Assembly: GCA_022563855.1 (NCBI GenBank)
Contig: JADFMN010000003.1
Coordinates: 306,666-370,665, forward strand
Reading direction: 5' to 3'
Length of the DNA: 64,000 bases
DNA from: Armatimonadota bacterium
GTDB lineage: Bacteria > Armatimonadota > Fimbriimonadia > Fimbriimonadales > Fimbriimonadaceae
A model generated the notes under the pieces. The model saw only the letters and a program-made list of their open reading frames with translations, was not told where the DNA came from and did no database searches. Positions within the stretch are counted from its first letter, which is position 1. The number at the start of each line of letters is the position of its first letter. A program made the translations under genes and the position numbers. Of the stretch, positions 62,248-64,000 are shown piece after piece.

Positions 62248-62786
62248 TGCAGCCAACCGAAATTTCCAAGCATGCCGAATCAGCCGTTGCGTTTGAAGAA
62301 GCGGCCCACAGAATCTTCGCGAAGTACGAAGGTTCACCTTCGCGTATCATTACCTTGCACGCGAGTAAGAACGCACTAGGCGCCCTGTCCATCGCTCAAG
62401 AAAACTTGTTCGCTCAAGCTTTGGGCTGCACACAGCATAGTTACTATCGAGCTGCTCACGTTCTTGCCTGGGCCGCATTTATGGACTTCCTGCAAGAGAA
62501 ACTTGACTCCGATGGCCTCCTCGCGTTGCATGTCGCTCGTCCTGCCTATGCTAAGTATGCGACGCTAGACGACCTTCGCGACTGGGTTCGTGATCACGAT
62601 TTCATCACCATTAGCAAAGAGCTGTCTCTGATCACAAAGTCGAAGATGAAGACGCTTCACGGGCTTCTTTCCCAGAGGAATGAGTGCGCTCATCCTGGAA
62701 CTGTTGAACCAACCATGAACGAGACTTTGGGATACATTTCCAAGTTGCTTGGGTACATCAAGGAAATACAGCCGAAGACGCTCTAG
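62247..62786 (+). CDS. HEPN-like protein coupled to DUF5343
   Basis: 179 residues from GTG 62247, overlapping the DUF5343 stop by one base. All-helical. The C-terminal region carries LLSQRNECAHP, with Arg144-x4-His149 matching the RX4-6H motif of HEPN ribonucleases; helix SYYRAAHVLAWAAFMDFLQE is also typical. HEPN domains cut RNA in many toxin-antitoxin and abortive-infection systems. Codon use is AT-rich like its partner. The fold and motif are seen; ribonuclease activity and a defence role are inference. Confidence 0.75.
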   Translation: MQPTEISKHAESAVAFEEAAHRIFAKYEGSPSRIITLHASKNALGALSIAQENLFAQALGCTQHSYYRAAHVLAWAAFMDFLQEKLDSDGLLALHVARPAYAKYATLDDLRDWVRDHDFITISKELSLITKSKMKTLHGLLSQRNECAHPGTVEPTMNETLGYISKLLGYIKEIQPKTL

Positions 62787-63078
62787 AGGCCGGGCAGGAA
62801 CCTGGCTGGTCCGAAATTGAATTAGCCGGGTCTAGTCTTTGGAGTTGCATTCGTTCCACCCCTTGAGCCGGGAGGGACAGGGGGATCCTTCGTCAAGCTC
62901 AGGACAGGCCTTCGCCCTCGGGACGAACCTTGAAACAGTCAGCCGGCGTCGACCGAAGTCCAGCCGGAGATGGTCCGGGCCAAATTTCTGCCGGTAAGAG
63001 AAGTCGACTGAAACTTCACTCCTGAAACCTGTCCAGGCCACCCGCCGTTGCCATATAGCAGGAAAAAGGGGCATAGTG
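62787..63078. other. Intergenic region with one copy of repeat B
   Basis: No coding sequence. Positions 62869-62926 are a repeat copy (listed separately). A TATAGC at 63053-63058 may be the -10 of the lipoprotein gene. Confidence 0.6.
62869..62926. repeat. Dispersed intergenic repeat B, third copy
   Basis: GGAGGGACAGGGGGATCCTTCG and later AGGACAGGCCTTCGCCCTCG align with 63674-63756 apart from one indel, the 63.7-kb copy having an extra block containing TTCGACAAGCTCAGCACAGG. Confidence 0.8.
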
Positions 63079-63639
63079 ATGCATATGGACATGCCAGGAC
63101 TGCGGATTTGCCACCTCTTGCTGGGAATCCCTGCGCTAGCCATGGTGCTGGCCGCTTGCTCCGGTTCGAACAGCCCGGCCAACCCTCCCGAAGCTGAGGC
63201 AACCAATACGTCCGCAGATTCGGCTATCGGTCGCTGGCACAATCTGACTCAGACCGACATCTTTGGGCAGACGTGGAACGCCTATATGCCGCTCGACCTG
63301 AAGGAAGATGGCACATTCGTCATGGGAACGCTCTACTACGAGGTCGAACCGCCGCACCATGGCGGAGGAATGATAGCGACTATAGGAAGCTGGGAATCCA
63401 GCGATGAGCGCTATACGCTGCGCCCCGAGGGATTCTATGATGACGCTGATAAGTTTAACGAGCCAGGACGGTATCCGGAATTCGTATTGGAGCACAAGGA
63501 CGGGCAACTTGTTATGACCTCGCTGGGAGTTGAGGATGATGAGCCACATCTCGGATGGGTCTTCACCAGGAAGATCGACGCAAAGGTGCCGGAAGTGCTT
63601 CACGACTGGCCACTCGGCAACACAGAAGCAAGCGAATAG
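63079..63639 (+). CDS. Lipoprotein of unknown function
   Basis: 186 residues from ATG 63079 (GTG 63076 and ATG 63085 are also in frame). Lipobox LAAC (LAMVLAACSGS) after a short hydrophobic segment. The rest is polar beta-rich sequence: IGRWHNLTQTDIFGQTWNAY, MPLDLKEDGTFVMGTLYYEV, SWESSDERYTLRPEGFYDD. Repeated short strands and W/Y content suggest a lipocalin-like or other small beta barrel. No function assigned. Confidence 0.78.
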   Translation: MHMDMPGLRICHLLLGIPALAMVLAACSGSNSPANPPEAEATNTSADSAIGRWHNLTQTDIFGQTWNAYMPLDLKEDGTFVMGTLYYEVEPPHHGGGMIATIGSWESSDERYTLRPEGFYDDADKFNEPGRYPEFVLEHKDGQLVMTSLGVEDDEPHLGWVFTRKIDAKVPEVLHDWPLGNTEASE

Positions 63640-63872
63640 CAAATCGCTATAGCGCAAGCCTGCCCCAACCTGGAGGGGCAGGGGGATCCTTCGTTGCTTC
63701 GACAAGCTCAGCACAGGCCTAGCTCAGGACAGGCCTTCGCCCTCGGGACGGGTCCTTCGATGCTTCGTCCGGCTCAGCACAGGCTGAGCTCGGGATGACC
63801 GTCAGCCGCGCCCACCCCGCGCGGTCGACTCTGCAACAGGTTGCCTGGTACTCTCTGGCTTGAGGTTCGAAC
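63640..63872. other. Gene-free region dominated by repeat B
   Basis: Begins with a CCTGCCCC...GGGGCAGG hairpin (63659-63682, 8-bp perfect stem) that may end the lipoprotein transcript. The rest is repeat B with its TTCGACAAGCTCAGCACAGG core (63698-63717), GGGACGGG and CTCAGCACAGGCTGAGCTCG elements. Confidence 0.7.
63659..63755. repeat. Dispersed intergenic repeat B, fourth copy, with terminator-like hairpin
   Basis: Starts with the perfect 8-bp hairpin CCTGCCCC/GGGGCAGG and continues with the repeat B core shared with 56.1 and 62.9 kb. Confidence 0.75.
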
Positions 63873-64000
63873 ATGGTATTCAACTGTTACAAGGATGTCA
63901 GGGGCGAATGGCGTTGGCGACTGAAGGCCGACAACGGCGAGATCATCGCGTCCGGCGAGTCGTACAAGAACAAGCAGGACTGCCTTCACGTCATCGACCT
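63873..64000 (+). CDS. YegP/DUF1508-family protein (truncated by window edge)
   Basis: The first 42 codons from ATG 63873 are visible: FNCYKDVRGEWRWRLKADNG, EIIASGESYKNKQDCLHVID. This is the DUF1508 signature (WRWRLKAxNGExIAxSGExYxxKxxC), one of the 50-residue tandem units of the YegP family. Function unknown. The rest lies beyond the window. Confidence 0.88.
   Translation, partial: MVFNCYKDVRGEWRWRLKADNGEIIASGESYKNKQDCLHVID

Overview
The window is 64 kb of moderately GC-rich bacterial chromosome from a motile, diderm-like organism. The gene mix best fits Armatimonadota (Fimbriimonadia-like): an H-X9-DG prepilin, PilB and PilT ATPases, a flagellar basal-body operon, a CcmE/CcmF cytochrome c maturation pair, many secreted peptidases and glycan-active enzymes, and lipoproteins. 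This placement is an inference; no rRNA or marker tree is available. A second hint is that at least twelve genes carry a TAnAAT-like -10 box only 5 to 9 bases before the start codon, which implies widespread leaderless transcription. No insertion sequence, prophage or CRISPR array was found.

Layout. 1-6.5 kb: a truncated sugar-binding lipoprotein, a PhoD-like phosphatase, an S9 peptidase and an ATPase-less ClpC N-domain protein. 7-9.8 kb: pntB/pntAB/pntAA transhydrogenase on the minus strand. 10-16 kb: M28 peptidase, gatB, a TPR protein, a DivIVA-like protein, a YggU-family protein, an H-X9-DG prepilin preceded by a clear cobalamin riboswitch, ferritin and a VOC protein. 16-22 kb: a palindrome-rich intergenic mosaic, an M42 peptidase, a PD-(D/E)XK-like gene between imperfect direct repeats, a DUF2339 membrane protein, a transglycosylase-like protein and tRNA-Leu(CAG). 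22-26.5 kb: pilB, an HDOD gene and pilT. 26.4-36.9 kb: small proteins, a lipid kinase, pyrE, ccmF/ccmE, an RNase H-fold exonuclease, threonine aldolase, an esterase and a class III aminotransferase.

37.0-44.4 kb is a flagellar operon flgB-flgC-fliE-fliF-fliG-fliH-fliI-fliJ ending in a lytic transglycosylase and a MotE-like protein, followed by tRNA-Arg(TCG). 44.8-60.7 kb is rich in exported degradative proteins: sulfatase, GH78 rhamnosidase, VPS10/BNR protein, SUMF1-domain protein, a large lipoprotein of unknown function, a double YCII protein, M48-TPR peptidase and a SASA esterase. 60.9-64 kb is accessory: a small membrane protein, a 21-bp tandem repeat array, a lower-GC DUF5343 plus HEPN-like gene pair, a lipoprotein, dispersed repeats and a truncated YegP-like gene.

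The most interesting signals are (i) the translationally coupled DUF5343/HEPN-like pair, a candidate uncharacterised RNase or defence module; (ii) the cobalamin riboswitch in front of a prepilin-type gene; and (iii) two cassettes (a PD-(D/E)XK gene; a lipoprotein-SUMF1 pair), each flanked by diverged direct repeats that duplicate the start region of a neighbouring gene. The diverged repeats suggest integration by homologous recombination with related but non-identical DNA. All database-level assignments here come from motif recognition by eye, not from searches.
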